Shown: in pieces, positions 9,959 through 20,724 of the stretch
Position numbering within the stretch: the first letter of the stretch is position 1
Layout of the letters: every line of letters starts with the position of its first letter
Source: Gordonia sp. PDNC005
Lineage (GTDB): Bacteria; Actinomycetota; Actinomycetes; Mycobacteriales; Mycobacteriaceae
Length of the DNA: 64,000 nucleotides
Direction: 5' to 3'
Assembly: GCF_016919385.1 (NCBI RefSeq)
Contig: NZ_CP070351.1
Location: 2,542,001 to 2,606,000 of the forward strand
Made by a program: the position numbers and the translations under genes
The notes under the pieces: model-generated
What the model saw: only the letters and a program-made list of their open reading frames with translations
Database searches by the model: none
What the model was told of the DNA's origin: nothing

Positions 9959-12880
9959 GTGTCCGTGAACGTCCCGCCTCTCCGAGTCCTGTGGCGACCG
10001 GGGCTCGGCCTGGCGGTATGGCCATGGCGACCCGACGCCGATCCCACCGGCTCTGCCGAGCCACCGTCGCCCGGTTCCGTGTTCGACGACGAGGTCGACC
10101 TCCCGTCGTCGCTGGCCGATCTCCTCGGTGGAAGGGTCCTGCGCCACACCATCGAACTGCGGTCGCCGGGCGGTGCCCGTACGTTCACATCCACCACTGC
10201 CGTGGGGGTGCCGACGGCAGTGCAGCTCCTCGACCGCTTCGATCACCTGCCCACCGGTGGTGACACGGCGTTCTACCGATACGTTCTCGCGGGTGTTCGG
10301 GCCGTCGTCGACGCAGGCGCCGTCGCCCCCGGTGTCGTGGACGTCGCCGGACAACCCGAGGTGAGGTGGCTTCCACTTCCCACCACTGCGTGGCGAGCGT
10401 GGCTCAACGTCGTTCACGGCAGCGCGCCGCCTGCGATCACCGAGAACGGCGGCAGTGCCGCGATCACCGACTTCGCCGCCGAGATCCTCGACTTCGAGGT
10501 CCGGAATCGGATCACCCATCGCGTGACGTCGCACGTGGACCTGATCGCCGGTCTCGCCGCTCCGTCGCCGGTGCCGGTGGCCGCGCCGCCCGGCGCGCGT
10601 GGCGCGTGGAACGACTGGCTGTCGACAGTCGGTCCGGAGACTGCGACTCTTGTCCTGCGCCTCAACGAACCGCCGGATGATCCTGATTCTCTGCACAGGG
10701 ACGACCGGAGCTCGGAGAGTGCGAGTGCCAGGTGGCGGCTCGAGGTGTGCCGACACGATGCCACGGGCGATGTGGTGCCGGTGATCCCGCACCGCATCGA
10801 TCCGCACGATCTCGAGGCGATCACCGGCGACCTGGCGTCGACTGTCCGAGCGTTCGGCGAGCTGGCGCGTGCCGAGACCGACCCGCACAGCCTCGACTTC
10901 CTCCTCGACACGGCGACAGTCGAGGAACTGTTCGCGCACGGCGCCACCGCGATCGCCGACGAGGGAGTCACCGTGCTGCTGCCGCGGACCATCGCGACGG
11001 TCTCCCCCAGTCTGTCCCTCGGCGCCGGGGCCGCGCCAGACGGTGGAAGCAGGCCGGGATTCGTCGGCCTCGACGAGATCTCGGACTTCGAATGGCGACT
11101 CGCTCTGGGCGACACCCCGGACTCCCCCGCGCTCACCCAGTCCGATCTGGACGAACTCGCGCAGCAGCACGGCAACCTGGTTAAGGTCCGTGGCCGGTGG
11201 CTGCGCGCGGAGGGCGCCGCCCTGACCCGGGCTGCGGCGTTTGTGGCCGCACAGAAGGCACTGTCATCCGCCGACGGGGACCCTTTGACGATGGCCGACC
11301 TGCTGAGGCTGGTCGCCGACCCCACCGACCGGGTCCCGGTCCCGGTGTCGAGCGTGAACGGACTCGGCTGGCTCGACGACGTCGCGCGCGGCGGCACCAT
11401 AGTCCCGGAACCCGTGACGCCGCCGCCCACGCTTCACGCCTCCCTCCGCCCGTACCAACAGCTCGGGCTCGACTGGATGGTGTCGCTCGGCCGAATCGGC
11501 GCGGGCGCAGTCCTTGCCGACGACATGGGTCTCGGCAAAACCGTGCAGGTGATCGCCCTGCTCACGACCATGCGGGCCGACGAACCCGGGCGTCAACCTG
11601 CTCTGGTCGTGTGCCCGATGTCCGTGATCGGCAACTGGCAGCGCGAGCTCGCGACGTTCGCGCCGGGCCTCCGCGTGATCGTCCACCACGGAACCGGCCG
11701 GTCGGTCGACGTGATCTCCACCGGCGACATCGACGTTGTGCTGACCACCTTCGCCACGCTGGCTCGCGACCGCGCCGGTCTCGCCGGGCTGCAGTGGAGC
11801 GAACTCGTCGTCGACGAAGCTCAGCACGTGAAGAACGTTCACACTGCCGCGGCGAGAGCACTGCGTGCGATCCCGGCCCGGCTCCGAATCGCGCTCACAG
11901 GCACTCCTGTCGAGAACCGGTTGGAGGACCTCCGAGCCGTCATCGATCTGGTGAACCCGGGGATGCTGGGGTCGGCGTCGGTGTTCCGGGCACGCTTCGC
12001 CGAACCCATCGAACGCGATCGGGATGCCGACGCGCTGCGCAGACTCACGGCTCTGACCGCGCCCTTCATCCTTCGGCGCACCAAGACGGATCCCGCTGTC
12101 GCACCAGACCTTCCGGAGAAGACGGAACTGACGGTCCGTACCAATCTGACAACCGAGCAGGCCGGCCTGTACCAGGCCGTCCTGAACGATCTGCACGAGG
12201 CGCTCGGCGACCCGAATCACAAGGGCGAGTTCCGGCGCCGCAGTGTCCTCGCGGCCCTGACCAGGCTCAAGCAGATCTGCAATCACCCGGCGCATTACCT
12301 CGCCGACGGGTCTGCACTGCTACGCAGGCGCAGACACCGGTCGGGCAAAGTGGAGCTGCTGATCGACATCCTGACCACGTTGATCGCCGAAGGCGACCGT
12401 GCGCTGGTGTTCACCCAGTTCGCGGCGTTCGCCGAGCTCCTCAACGAGTGGCTGACGCCGATCCTCGGCGTCGACGTGCCGGTACTGCATGGGGGACGAT
12501 CTCGCCGTGACCGCGACACGATGGTCTCCGACTTCCAGTCGGCTGACGGGCCTCCGGTCCTGATCGCCACGCTCAAGGCCGGCGGCACCGGACTCAACCT
12601 CGTCGGCGCGAACCACGTGATCCATGCCGACAGGTGGTGGAATCCAGCTGTCGAGGACCAAGCGACCGACCGTGCATACCGAATCGGGCAGACGAAGAAC
12701 GTGCAGGTCAGGAAGTTCGTGTGCGTTGGAACTCTGGAGGAGCGCATCGATGAGATGGTCACAGCGAAGCGCGAGCTTTCCCAGTTGACGGTCTCCACCG
12801 GCGAGAACTGGCTGAGCGACCTCGACGACGACGCTCTGTTCGACCTGCTCGCCCTGCGCGACGAGGCGGTCGGCGAATGA
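9959..12880 (+). CDS. SNF2-family DNA-dependent ATPase (DEAD/DEAH helicase-like)
   Basis: About 973 residues. The C-terminal half is a full Swi2/Snf2 motor: motif I LADDMGLGKTVQ, motif II DEAQHVKN, motif III LTGTPVENRLEDL, motif V KAGGTGLNLVGANHVIHAD and motif VI DQATDRAYRIGQ. The N-terminal 450 residues are the variable region of bacterial SNF2 proteins. Such proteins translocate on DNA and are linked to repair or nucleoprotein remodelling. The next gene encodes a SWIM zinc-finger protein overlapping by 4 nt (ATGA), the standard partner. The GTG starts at 9959 and 9965 are both plausible. Confidence 0.9.
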   Translation: MSVNVPPLRVLWRPGLGLAVWPWRPDADPTGSAEPPSPGSVFDDEVDLPSSLADLLGGRVLRHTIELRSPGGARTFTSTTAVGVPTAVQLLDRFDHLPTGGDTAFYRYVLAGVRAVVDAGAVAPGVVDVAGQPEVRWLPLPTTAWRAWLNVVHGSAPPAITENGGSAAITDFAAEILDFEVRNRITHRVTSHVDLIAGLAAPSPVPVAAPPGARGAWNDWLSTVGPETATLVLRLNEPPDDPDSLHRDDRSSESASARWRLEVCRHDATGDVVPVIPHRIDPHDLEAITGDLASTVRAFGELARAETDPHSLDFLLDTATVEELFAHGATAIADEGVTVLLPRTIATVSPSLSLGAGAAPDGGSRPGFVGLDEISDFEWRLALGDTPDSPALTQSDLDELAQQHGNLVKVRGRWLRAEGAALTRAAAFVAAQKALSSADGDPLTMADLLRLVADPTDRVPVPVSSVNGLGWLDDVARGGTIVPEPVTPPPTLHASLRPYQQLGLDWMVSLGRIGAGAVLADDMGLGKTVQVIALLTTMRADEPGRQPALVVCPMSVIGNWQRELATFAPGLRVIVHHGTGRSVDVISTGDIDVVLTTFATLARDRAGLAGLQWSELVVDEAQHVKNVHTAAARALRAIPARLRIALTGTPVENRLEDLRAVIDLVNPGMLGSASVFRARFAEPIERDRDADALRRLTALTAPFILRRTKTDPAVAPDLPEKTELTVRTNLTTEQAGLYQAVLNDLHEALGDPNHKGEFRRRSVLAALTRLKQICNHPAHYLADGSALLRRRRHRSGKVELLIDILTTLIAEGDRALVFTQFAAFAELLNEWLTPILGVDVPVLHGGRSRRDRDTMVSDFQSADGPPVLIATLKAGGTGLNLVGANHVIHADRWWNPAVEDQATDRAYRIGQTKNVQVRKFVCVGTLEERIDEMVTAKRELSQLTVSTGENWLSDLDDDALFDLLALRDEAVGE

Positions 12881-13632
12881 CCGGGCGGGCGCGCCGCGCG
12901 CCGGTCCGCGGGTACGGCATCAGCCGGTGGGGCCGGGCGTTTGTCGACGCTGTCGAGGCCGGGACGGACCATCGCCATGTGACCGGTGCGCGTCGCTACT
13001 TCCGAGATCGCCACGTCGACGGCATGCGGATCGTCCCCGGCCGGGTCACATCGTCGGTGCGCGGCAGTCAGCTCGACCCGTTCGACGTGATACTGACATG
13101 TCGAACTGTCGACGCCGACACCGTCGTCGCCCTGCTCCGGGCACAAGGGGCGGTCGACGATCTCCTCGCGCTGGCGCGAGGCGAGCAACCACCGGGGCTC
13201 GGCGGTCTGATCGCGCCGACCGAGTCGGCCGACGTCGAATCGAGTTGTACGTGCCCTGATGAGGCGCCCCGCTGCATTCACGTACTGGCGACCGTGTTCG
13301 AGGTGGCCGCGGAGATCGACCGACGTCCCACTGCTCTGCTGCAGGTGATGGGCACCGACCTGCCCGAGCTACTCGCGTGTGCGGGTGACGAGGGCGGGCC
13401 GTCGTCCACGACCGAGCTCGCCGACGACCGCGACATGCTGCCGGAGGACTTCTACGGAGACCGGATCGTCCTGCCGCCCCCACCTCCAGTCCCTGCGGTC
13501 GACGCGCTGGCCGACCTCGATGCGGCCGTGCTCCGGAGCGCGCTGCGCGCGTCGGGTGTTCCCGCCACTCAGTTGGCCGAGGCCGTCGATGACCTCGACA
13601 CCTTTTACCGTGAGCTCCGTCGACGTTCGTGA
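12877..13632 (+). CDS. SWIM zinc-finger protein
   Basis: 251 residues. The SWIM motif CxCxnCxH is visible as CTCPDEAPRCIH at about residues 125-136, a zinc site that binds DNA or protein. The start ATG overlaps the stop of the SNF2 gene (ATGA), indicating translational coupling and a joint function. Such pairs of SNF2 ATPase and SWIM protein are common in Actinobacteria, though their exact job is not settled. The C-terminal third is rich in Pro, Asp and Ala, with no assigned domain. Confidence 0.85.
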   Translation: MTGRARRAPVRGYGISRWGRAFVDAVEAGTDHRHVTGARRYFRDRHVDGMRIVPGRVTSSVRGSQLDPFDVILTCRTVDADTVVALLRAQGAVDDLLALARGEQPPGLGGLIAPTESADVESSCTCPDEAPRCIHVLATVFEVAAEIDRRPTALLQVMGTDLPELLACAGDEGGPSSTTELADDRDMLPEDFYGDRIVLPPPPPVPAVDALADLDAAVLRSALRASGVPATQLAEAVDDLDTFYRELRRRS

Positions 13633-13648
13633 CGTCCGACGTGACACG

Positions 13649-14704
13649 ATGATCGGCGTGCCCGACGATTCAGCGCTGCACCGACTCCGGGTGCGTCTCG
13701 ACCGTTCCGACGATGCGTACGCGCACGCGCTGTGGGTCGGCGGGCAGCGATCCGAACCATGGGCTGCTGCCGTCTCCGAGGCGAAGGCCGATCTCGCCGA
13801 ACCCGGAGACCTGTTGGACACGGATCCCGTCGCGCTGATCTCTGCTCGTGCGCAACGCGCGATCTCCGAAACCGTTCTGGCCCAGCAGGACGCGATGCCG
13901 AGTACACCACTGCGCAGCCGTGCCGGGCATGGTGACATTCTGCTGGTGATGCGCGACGCCCTCAAAGCAACCGCAGCACTGCCGGGGCTCGTCCGTGACG
14001 AAGTCGCGCACATCTTCGCCGACCGTCCACGTGCAGTGTTGATCCGACTCGCGATCACCATCGCGATGGCGCTCGGATTTGTGGTTACGTACGAGCTGAT
14101 CGGGTGGTCGAGCTACGACATGAAGTCACTGTCGATCTATCTCTTCTCGGCCGTCGCAGGCAGCGTCGTCTGTACGAATGCCCTGTGTTTCGATGCGCAG
14201 CGCGTCCGGGAGTCGTTGGCGTCGCAGCAGCCGCTATGGCGTGTCCTCGTGGTGAAAAACATCGCGATCGCGCTGATGATCGGCGTTGCGGCGATTCCCG
14301 TCGTCATCCTCATCTCGACAGGCACCGATCACCCGAACGCGGTCGTCATCATCGATCAGCTGATCGCAATGCTGTTCATCTGGCTCGGCGTCGCGAATGT
14401 GCTGTCGGTGATCTCGCCGTTGCGACGCGAACCGTTCACCGCCAGGCTAGGCGACGGTACGTGGCTGCCGTTCCTGCTGTCGTTCGGCATCTCGTACGGT
14501 GTCGGACTCACCGTGAACCTGATGATTTACTGGCGGATGTGGGCCCGCCACGCCGCGTCGAATGAGATCGTGGGGGGCGCGTGGTCGGCGTTCTTCCTGG
14601 TCCTTCTCTCATCGGTGGTGGTCTGGGTGCTGCTGACCGTTCTCGCTGTTACTTCTGCACACCATCCGATCGTCCGGCGAGTGCTCATCCGCGAGATGCG
14701 CTGA
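13649..14704 (+). CDS. Multi-pass membrane protein of unknown function
   Basis: 351 residues from the ATG at 13649 (GTG 13658 also possible), 16 bp after the SWIM gene and likely in its operon. The first 130 residues are soluble and charged. After that come about six hydrophobic helices (for example AVLIRLAITIAMALGFVVTY, LSIYLFSAVAGSVVC, IAIALMIGVAAIPVVILIS, AFFLVLLSSVVVWVLLTVLA). The layout resembles an ABC-2-like permease, but there is no ATPase gene next to it and I do not recognise the family. Confidence 0.7.
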   Translation: MIGVPDDSALHRLRVRLDRSDDAYAHALWVGGQRSEPWAAAVSEAKADLAEPGDLLDTDPVALISARAQRAISETVLAQQDAMPSTPLRSRAGHGDILLVMRDALKATAALPGLVRDEVAHIFADRPRAVLIRLAITIAMALGFVVTYELIGWSSYDMKSLSIYLFSAVAGSVVCTNALCFDAQRVRESLASQQPLWRVLVVKNIAIALMIGVAAIPVVILISTGTDHPNAVVIIDQLIAMLFIWLGVANVLSVISPLRREPFTARLGDGTWLPFLLSFGISYGVGLTVNLMIYWRMWARHAASNEIVGGAWSAFFLVLLSSVVVWVLLTVLAVTSAHHPIVRRVLIREMR

Positions 14705-14732
14705 CTGAGCTCCTGACATCGGTCCGATGACA

Positions 14733-14764
14733 AAGGTCCGCCGGCATCATGCCGACGGACCCTT
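14733..14764. terminator. Bidirectional terminator between convergent genes
   Basis: AAGGTCCGCCGGCAT pairs with ATGCCGACGGACCCTT across a very short loop. It lies between the stops of the membrane protein gene and nrdF, which converge here. Confidence 0.75.
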
Positions 14765-14788
14765 GGGAGTAGACCGATCTTCAGGGGC

Positions 14789-15919
<1,131 letters not shown>

Positions 15920-15988
15920 TCAGGCACGGTCATCCTGTGACAGACGACTCGGAGAACCGTGGGATCACAGTCCACAGCGAGCATGCCG

Positions 15989-17137
15989 TCAGGCGACCGG
16001 ATTCCTCTTGACGAGTTGCTTGACGATCACATTCTTCTGAATCTCGTTGGTCCCCTCACCGACGATCATCAGCGGCGCGTCGCGGAAGTACCGCTCCACG
16101 TCAAACTCGGTGGAGTAACCGTATCCACCGTGGATGCGGACGGCTTTGAGTGCGATCTCCATTCCCGCCTCCGATGCGAAGAGTTTCGCCATGCCCGCCT
16201 CCATGTCGCAGCGGTCACCGCTGTCGTACTTTCGGGCGGCGAACAGGGTGAGCTGCCGGGCAGCCTCGAGGGAGGTCGCCATCTCGGCGAGATAGTTGCC
16301 GACCGACTGGTGCTGCCAGATCGGCTCGCCGAACGACTCCCGTTCCTGCGCGTACTTCACCGAGTCCTCGAGTGCGGCGCGACCGACGCCTAGTGCGCGG
16401 CTCGCGACCTGGAGGCGGCCGATCTCCAGGCCGCGCATCATCTGCGCGAAGCCCTTTCCCTCTACACCGCCGAGGACCGCGGTCGCGGGCACCGCCATGT
16501 CGTCGAAGACGAGTTCGCAGCTCTCCACGCCCTTGTATCCGAGTTTCGGCAGGTCACGTGACACGGTGAGCCCCGGACCCTGCTCGACGAGCAGGATCGA
16601 GACCCCACGATGCTTGGGGTCGGCTGCTGGATCGGTTTTGCACAGAAGCGCGATCAGTCCTGATTTGCGAGCATTGGAGATCCACGTCTTCGAACCGTTC
16701 ACCATGTAGCCGTCCCCGGTGGGACGAGCGACAGTCCGCATCGCCTGGAGGTCGGAACCGCCGCCGGGCTCGGTGAGAGCCATCGTCGCGCGGAGCTCTC
16801 CGGTCGCCATGCGCGGAAGGTACACGTCCTTCTGCTCCTGCGTTCCGAAGTCCTGGATCAGTTTGGCGACGACGGTGTGCCCGCCCATGGCGCCGGCGAG
16901 ACTCATCCAGCCGCGGGCCAGTTCTTCGGTGACGCCGACGTAACATTCGGCGCTCACCTTCCCAAATCCCCAAGGTTCGGGGATCGCCAGCCCGTAGATC
17001 CCGATCTCCTTCATCTCGTCGATGAGGGCCTCAGGGTAGGTGTTGGTCTTCTCCAGGTCGTGGACCACCGGCTTCACCCGGTTGTCGACGAAGTCGCGGA
17101 CCAGTCGGATCATCTGCTGCTCTTCGGGTGCAAGCAT
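15989..17137 (-). CDS. Acyl-CoA dehydrogenase
   Basis: 382 residues; FAD enzyme that introduces the alpha-beta double bond of acyl-CoA thioesters. Family blocks: AMTEPGGGSDLQAM-type (here MALTEPGGGSDLQAMRT), the NGSKTWISNARK substrate/FAD loop, IHGGYGYSTEFDVERYFRDA, and VGEGTNEIQ with the likely catalytic Glu. It stands alone on the minus strand and is divergent from the CPBP protease gene. I chose the ATG at 17137, which has GAAAGG 8 nt upstream; the frame is open to 17170. Chain-length preference cannot be read from sequence. Confidence 0.9.
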   Translation of the reverse strand: MLAPEEQQMIRLVRDFVDNRVKPVVHDLEKTNTYPEALIDEMKEIGIYGLAIPEPWGFGKVSAECYVGVTEELARGWMSLAGAMGGHTVVAKLIQDFGTQEQKDVYLPRMATGELRATMALTEPGGGSDLQAMRTVARPTGDGYMVNGSKTWISNARKSGLIALLCKTDPAADPKHRGVSILLVEQGPGLTVSRDLPKLGYKGVESCELVFDDMAVPATAVLGGVEGKGFAQMMRGLEIGRLQVASRALGVGRAALEDSVKYAQERESFGEPIWQHQSVGNYLAEMATSLEAARQLTLFAARKYDSGDRCDMEAGMAKLFASEAGMEIALKAVRIHGGYGYSTEFDVERYFRDAPLMIVGEGTNEIQKNVIVKQLVKRNPVA

Positions 17138-17281
17138 GTGCGGCGCCTTTCGTCGGTCAACACACCTCATAAACGTTCTTACACGCCCGGATCGAGACGC
17201 CCATCACGTGCACCGGCGAGAAGCGCCGACCGATAGACTCAGATCCTCATCAACGTGTGCGACGCGGAGGTCACCGGGGAC

Positions 17282-18028
17282 ATGGACGACAAGCTCGCGC
17301 CGTCGGCACGCGGTGCCGAGATCGTCCGCTCCCGCGTACGGAACTACTACACGCTCGTCGCGCTCATCGTGGTGATGTTCGCGGCGGAGTCCACGATGCA
17401 TTTCACGCATTTCACCTGGTCACGATGGATCGTCACAGGGACGGCCGTCGCCGCCACCGCGCTCGCCCTGGGAGCCGGCCTGCGGCCGGTCGACCTGGGG
17501 CTCGCCCCGTCGACGATGGCTCGCGGCGGCCGGTGGGCCGCGGCGATCATCATCGTCGTGGTCGCTGCGATCGCCGTGGCGATGGTCATTCCGCCGCTGC
17601 GCGAGCTGTTCCGGAACGACGCATATCGGGACCTGCCGTGGGCGATCCTGTCCGCATTCGTCTTGATTCCACTGCAGACCGTGATCCCCGAGGAATTGCT
17701 GTTCCGAGGTGTTGTCCTGGGCAGCCTGCTGCGGAGGCACTCGACCGGCGTCGCCATCGGCCTCCAGGCGGTGCTGTTCGGCCTGTGGCACGTGGTGTCG
17801 TCACTCGGCCTCACCGCCGGAAACGAAGGCTTCAGCGACGCCGTCGGTTCGGGTGCGGTCGGCGTGATCCTCGGCATCGTCGGCGCCGTCGTGTTCACCG
17901 GCGTCACCGGCGTGGTCTTCGGGTGGCTTCGAGTCAAGACCGGAAGCATCCTGCCGTGCCTCGCCCTCCACTGGGCGGCGAACGGCGCAGGCGCGGTCGC
18001 CGCCGCTCTCGCGTGGCAATTCTCCTGA
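17282..18028 (+). CDS. CPBP-family intramembrane glutamic protease
   Basis: About 248 residues with six or more hydrophobic helices. The CPBP/CAAX-protease motifs are present: EELLFRG (EExxxR), LFGLWHVVSS, and a final CLALHWAANGAG. Family members cleave membrane or prenylated proteins, or act in protein maturation. No obvious substrate gene is adjacent. Starts at GTG 17255 and ATG 17282 are both possible; GGAGG lies 12 nt before the latter. Confidence 0.8.
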   Translation: MDDKLAPSARGAEIVRSRVRNYYTLVALIVVMFAAESTMHFTHFTWSRWIVTGTAVAATALALGAGLRPVDLGLAPSTMARGGRWAAAIIIVVVAAIAVAMVIPPLRELFRNDAYRDLPWAILSAFVLIPLQTVIPEELLFRGVVLGSLLRRHSTGVAIGLQAVLFGLWHVVSSLGLTAGNEGFSDAVGSGAVGVILGIVGAVVFTGVTGVVFGWLRVKTGSILPCLALHWAANGAGAVAAALAWQFS

Positions 18029-18044
18029 CCGGGGAGACGCCGAC

Positions 18045-19211
18045 CTACGGCGAGACTACGCGACTCGAGGGGTCGATGAGGATCTTGGCGTGGACCTCCG
18101 GATCGCCGAGCGCCGTGAATGCCGCATCGACGCCGTCGAGGCCGACGGTCCCGGTGATCAGCGGCTTCACGTCCACCTTTCCGTCGGCGATCATGTGCAG
18201 CGTGTCGCGGAACTCGCCGGGGTCGTAGCCGAAGACGAACCGCAGGTCGACCTCCTTGGTCCCCGCCATCGACGGGGTGAACGTGTCGGGCTCCATGCAC
18301 ACACCGACAACCACAACGCGTGATCTCAGCGGCGCCGTGTTGATGATCTGGTCGATCATGCCCGGTACGCCGACGCACTCGAAGACCACCGGACCGGCCG
18401 GGACCTCGCCGATGCGTTCGGCGACGCGGAACGCGTGCCACCACGGGATCGGTCCGGGCAGCATGCGGAGCTTGCGCATGGTGTCGATGCCGATGCCGAC
18501 CAGGTCGGTGACAGAGCGGATCTCGTTGCGTCCGGGACGGTAGGCGTCGAACGGGTCGGTCTCTCGTGGGTCGACGACGACGTGTGCGCCCATGTCGGCG
18601 GCGAGTGCTCGACGGCGGGGTGACAGGTCGCTGGCGATGATCTTCTTCGCGCCTGATGCCTTGAGCATCGCGATCACCGCGAGTCCGATCGGTCCGCATC
18701 CGATCACGACGGCGGCCTGGCCCCGTCCGACCTCGGCGCGGCGGACGGCATGCCAGGCAACGGCCATCGGCTCGGTCAGCGCTGCTTCGTCATCGGAGAC
18801 GCCCGCCGGAACCTCGATGACCATCGCCTCTTGAACGACAACCTGCTCCGCGTAAGCGCCCGGCGCCTGCTCGGAGAGCCCCAGGAGGTGAGGTCCGGAA
18901 TCGCCCTCGATCATCGGCAGTGCGACTACCCGCGTCCCCTTCTTCCAACGCTTGTGGCATCCGGGGCCGTACTCTACGACCGTCCCGGTGAACTCATGGC
19001 CCATCACGATCGGCTGGTTCATCCGCATCAGATGTGGATAGCCGGCCCTGTCGGCCACGTCGGCCACAAGATCGGCGTGATGGCGTCCGTGCAGGTCGGA
19101 ACCGCAGATGCCGGTGCGTGTCACGTTCAACACCACCTGCCCCTTGCCCGGCGTCGGGTCGGGAAGGTCCTGGACGGTCAGTTCACCCTGCTCGCACACC
19201 ACAGCTCTCAT
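18045..19211 (-). CDS. Zinc-binding alcohol dehydrogenase (MDR family)
   Basis: 388 residues. GroES-like N-terminal domain with the catalytic zinc pattern GICGSDLHGRHH and GHEFTGTV; the Rossmann NAD(P) site is VIGCGPIGLAVIAMLKASGA. The four-cysteine structural zinc loop is missing: that segment (CHKRWKKGTRVVALPMIEGDS) has only one Cys, which suggests a threonine/sorbitol-dehydrogenase-like branch or an actinobacterial subgroup. It is divergent from an enoyl-CoA hydratase gene with a 148-bp gap. The natural substrate is unknown. Confidence 0.85.
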   Translation of the reverse strand: MRAVVCEQGELTVQDLPDPTPGKGQVVLNVTRTGICGSDLHGRHHADLVADVADRAGYPHLMRMNQPIVMGHEFTGTVVEYGPGCHKRWKKGTRVVALPMIEGDSGPHLLGLSEQAPGAYAEQVVVQEAMVIEVPAGVSDDEAALTEPMAVAWHAVRRAEVGRGQAAVVIGCGPIGLAVIAMLKASGAKKIIASDLSPRRRALAADMGAHVVVDPRETDPFDAYRPGRNEIRSVTDLVGIGIDTMRKLRMLPGPIPWWHAFRVAERIGEVPAGPVVFECVGVPGMIDQIINTAPLRSRVVVVGVCMEPDTFTPSMAGTKEVDLRFVFGYDPGEFRDTLHMIADGKVDVKPLITGTVGLDGVDAAFTALGDPEVHAKILIDPSSRVVSP

Positions 19212-19359
19212 GCCGTCGAGCGTAGTGGTCCGGGACGGAGCGCGGGGACGTGACGGCGGCCCGCCCAAATCCTCCTTCATTTTGGAGCACCGCTCTGTTA
19301 CGTTCGACGGAACCGCCCCTGCGCACGATGCGCCGGGGTCAGCACCCGAAGGAGCCTCC

Positions 19360-20031
19360 ATGGCGACGATATCCACGGACGGACCGATCTGGACCCTCGA
19401 CCTCGGGACCGACGAGAACCGCTTCTCGCCCGACTGGCTCGCATCAGTGCAGGCCGCTCTCGACGAGTTGGAGGCGTCTGATGATCCTGCCGCGTTGGTC
19501 ACGATCGGCAGCGGCAAGTTCTTCTCGAACGGTCTTGATCTGGACTGGCTGATGGGTCATTCCGACCAACATCAGGCGTATGTGGACAGCGTGCAAGCCC
19601 TGTTCGTGCGGGTCCTGACGCTCCCGGTGCCCACTGTCGCGGCAGTCAACGGGCACGCGTTCGGCGCGGGCGCGATGTTGGCGATGGCACACGACTACCG
19701 GGTCATGCGATCCGATCGGGGCTTCTTCTGCTTCCCCGAAGTCGACATCCGCATCCCGTTCACGCCCGGGATGAACGACCTGATCACGGCCAAACTCACA
19801 CCGCAGACCGCTCTGCGCTCCATGACGAGCGGACACCGCTACGGCGGTGCCGAGGCGGAAGGCGCGGGCATCGTGGACACCACGACAACGCTTGACGATC
19901 TGCACAACACCGCCGCGGGCATCGTGCGTGGTCTCGCGGGCAAGGACCGCACCACCCTGGGCGCCATCAAAGCACGCCTCTTCGAGGACGTCGTCGCCTC
20001 CCTCACCGGCGACACCGACGGATCGAAGTAA
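19360..20031 (+). CDS. Enoyl-CoA hydratase/isomerase family protein
   Basis: 223 residues from the ATG at 19360, with AAGGAG 6 nt upstream. Crotonase-fold signatures: VTIGSGKFFSNGLDLDWL (oxyanion hole) and VAAVNGHAFGAGAMLAMAHDYRVM. It is shorter than typical hydratases (about 260) and lacks the usual E-x20-E acid/base layout, having PEVDIRIPFTPG, so it may be an isomerase (like delta3-delta2-enoyl-CoA isomerases). It is followed after 7 nt by a TetR gene. A small dyad GAGCACCGCTC at 19285-19295 lies in its promoter region. Confidence 0.82.
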   Translation: MATISTDGPIWTLDLGTDENRFSPDWLASVQAALDELEASDDPAALVTIGSGKFFSNGLDLDWLMGHSDQHQAYVDSVQALFVRVLTLPVPTVAAVNGHAFGAGAMLAMAHDYRVMRSDRGFFCFPEVDIRIPFTPGMNDLITAKLTPQTALRSMTSGHRYGGAEAEGAGIVDTTTTLDDLHNTAAGIVRGLAGKDRTTLGAIKARLFEDVVASLTGDTDGSK

Positions 20032-20038
20032 CACAGTC

Positions 20039-20668
20039 ATGGGCCGGCCTCGCCGTCACGACCGAGACGAACTGCTCGGGCACGCCAGAGCGCTGTGGCT
20101 GTCGGGTGGAATCTCGTCGGTCACGATCCGGGCGTTGAGTGCCGCATCTGGTGCGTCCAACGGCGCCGTCTATCACGCGTTCGGGTCGCGAGACGGACTG
20201 CTCGCACGCGTGTGGGCGTCCGAAGCCGAGGGCTTTCTGCAGTTGCAGCGCGAACAGGTCGCCCAGGCGTTGGCCGACGGCGACCCGGTCGCCGCGTTCG
20301 TGGCGGCCGCGGTCGCTCCGGCAACCCACGCCGAGAGCGACGCAGACGGTGCGCGGGTGCTCCTCGCGGCCGATCTGGACGACTTCCTGACGTCGGACCT
20401 CAACGACGGCGCGCGCGAACTGCTGCACGGGCTGCGCGTTGATCTCGGCCGACTCCTCATCCAACTCGCCGAAGCCCTGTGGAACCGGCGAGACAGGGCG
20501 GCCGTCACCGCGATTCGATACGGGGTGGTGAATCTGCCCGGCGCACTCCTCTTGAACGGCGACGACGTGGCCGACCCTGTCGCCATGCACGTGCTCGAAC
20601 AAGCCGCGCGCGGCATCGCCGCCGAGCCGCCGCCCGAAAGCCACAGAAAAGACAGACCTGCCGTCTAG
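20039..20668 (+). CDS. TetR-family transcriptional regulator
   Basis: 209 residues from the ATG at 20039, 7 nt after the enoyl-CoA hydratase stop, so likely co-transcribed. The N-terminal helix-turn-helix is seen in GISSVTIRALSAASGASNGAVYHAFGSRDGLLARVW. The C-terminal ligand domain is not assignable. Likely targets are its own operon and perhaps the divergent alcohol dehydrogenase, by the usual local-repressor pattern of the family. Confidence 0.85.
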   Translation: MGRPRRHDRDELLGHARALWLSGGISSVTIRALSAASGASNGAVYHAFGSRDGLLARVWASEAEGFLQLQREQVAQALADGDPVAAFVAAAVAPATHAESDADGARVLLAADLDDFLTSDLNDGARELLHGLRVDLGRLLIQLAEALWNRRDRAAVTAIRYGVVNLPGALLLNGDDVADPVAMHVLEQAARGIAAEPPPESHRKDRPAV

Positions 20669-20697
20669 TGTCACGCGGTGACACCAAACGGCAGGTC
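20655..20697. terminator. Bidirectional terminator between the TetR gene and nrdE
   Basis: GACCTGCCGT pairs with ACGGCAGGTC and an inner GTGTCAC pairs with GTGACAC, giving a two-part stem. It overlaps the last codons of the TetR gene and lies before the end of nrdE. Confidence 0.75.
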
Positions 20698-20724
20698 AGA
20701 ACTAGCTGCGACTGCGCGTCACAC

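Noticed and set aside
19285..19295. Small dyad GAGCACCGCTC near the enoyl-CoA hydratase promoter as TetR operator.
   Set aside because: Only 4-bp arms; too short to be separated from chance at this GC level. Mentioned in the gene note only.
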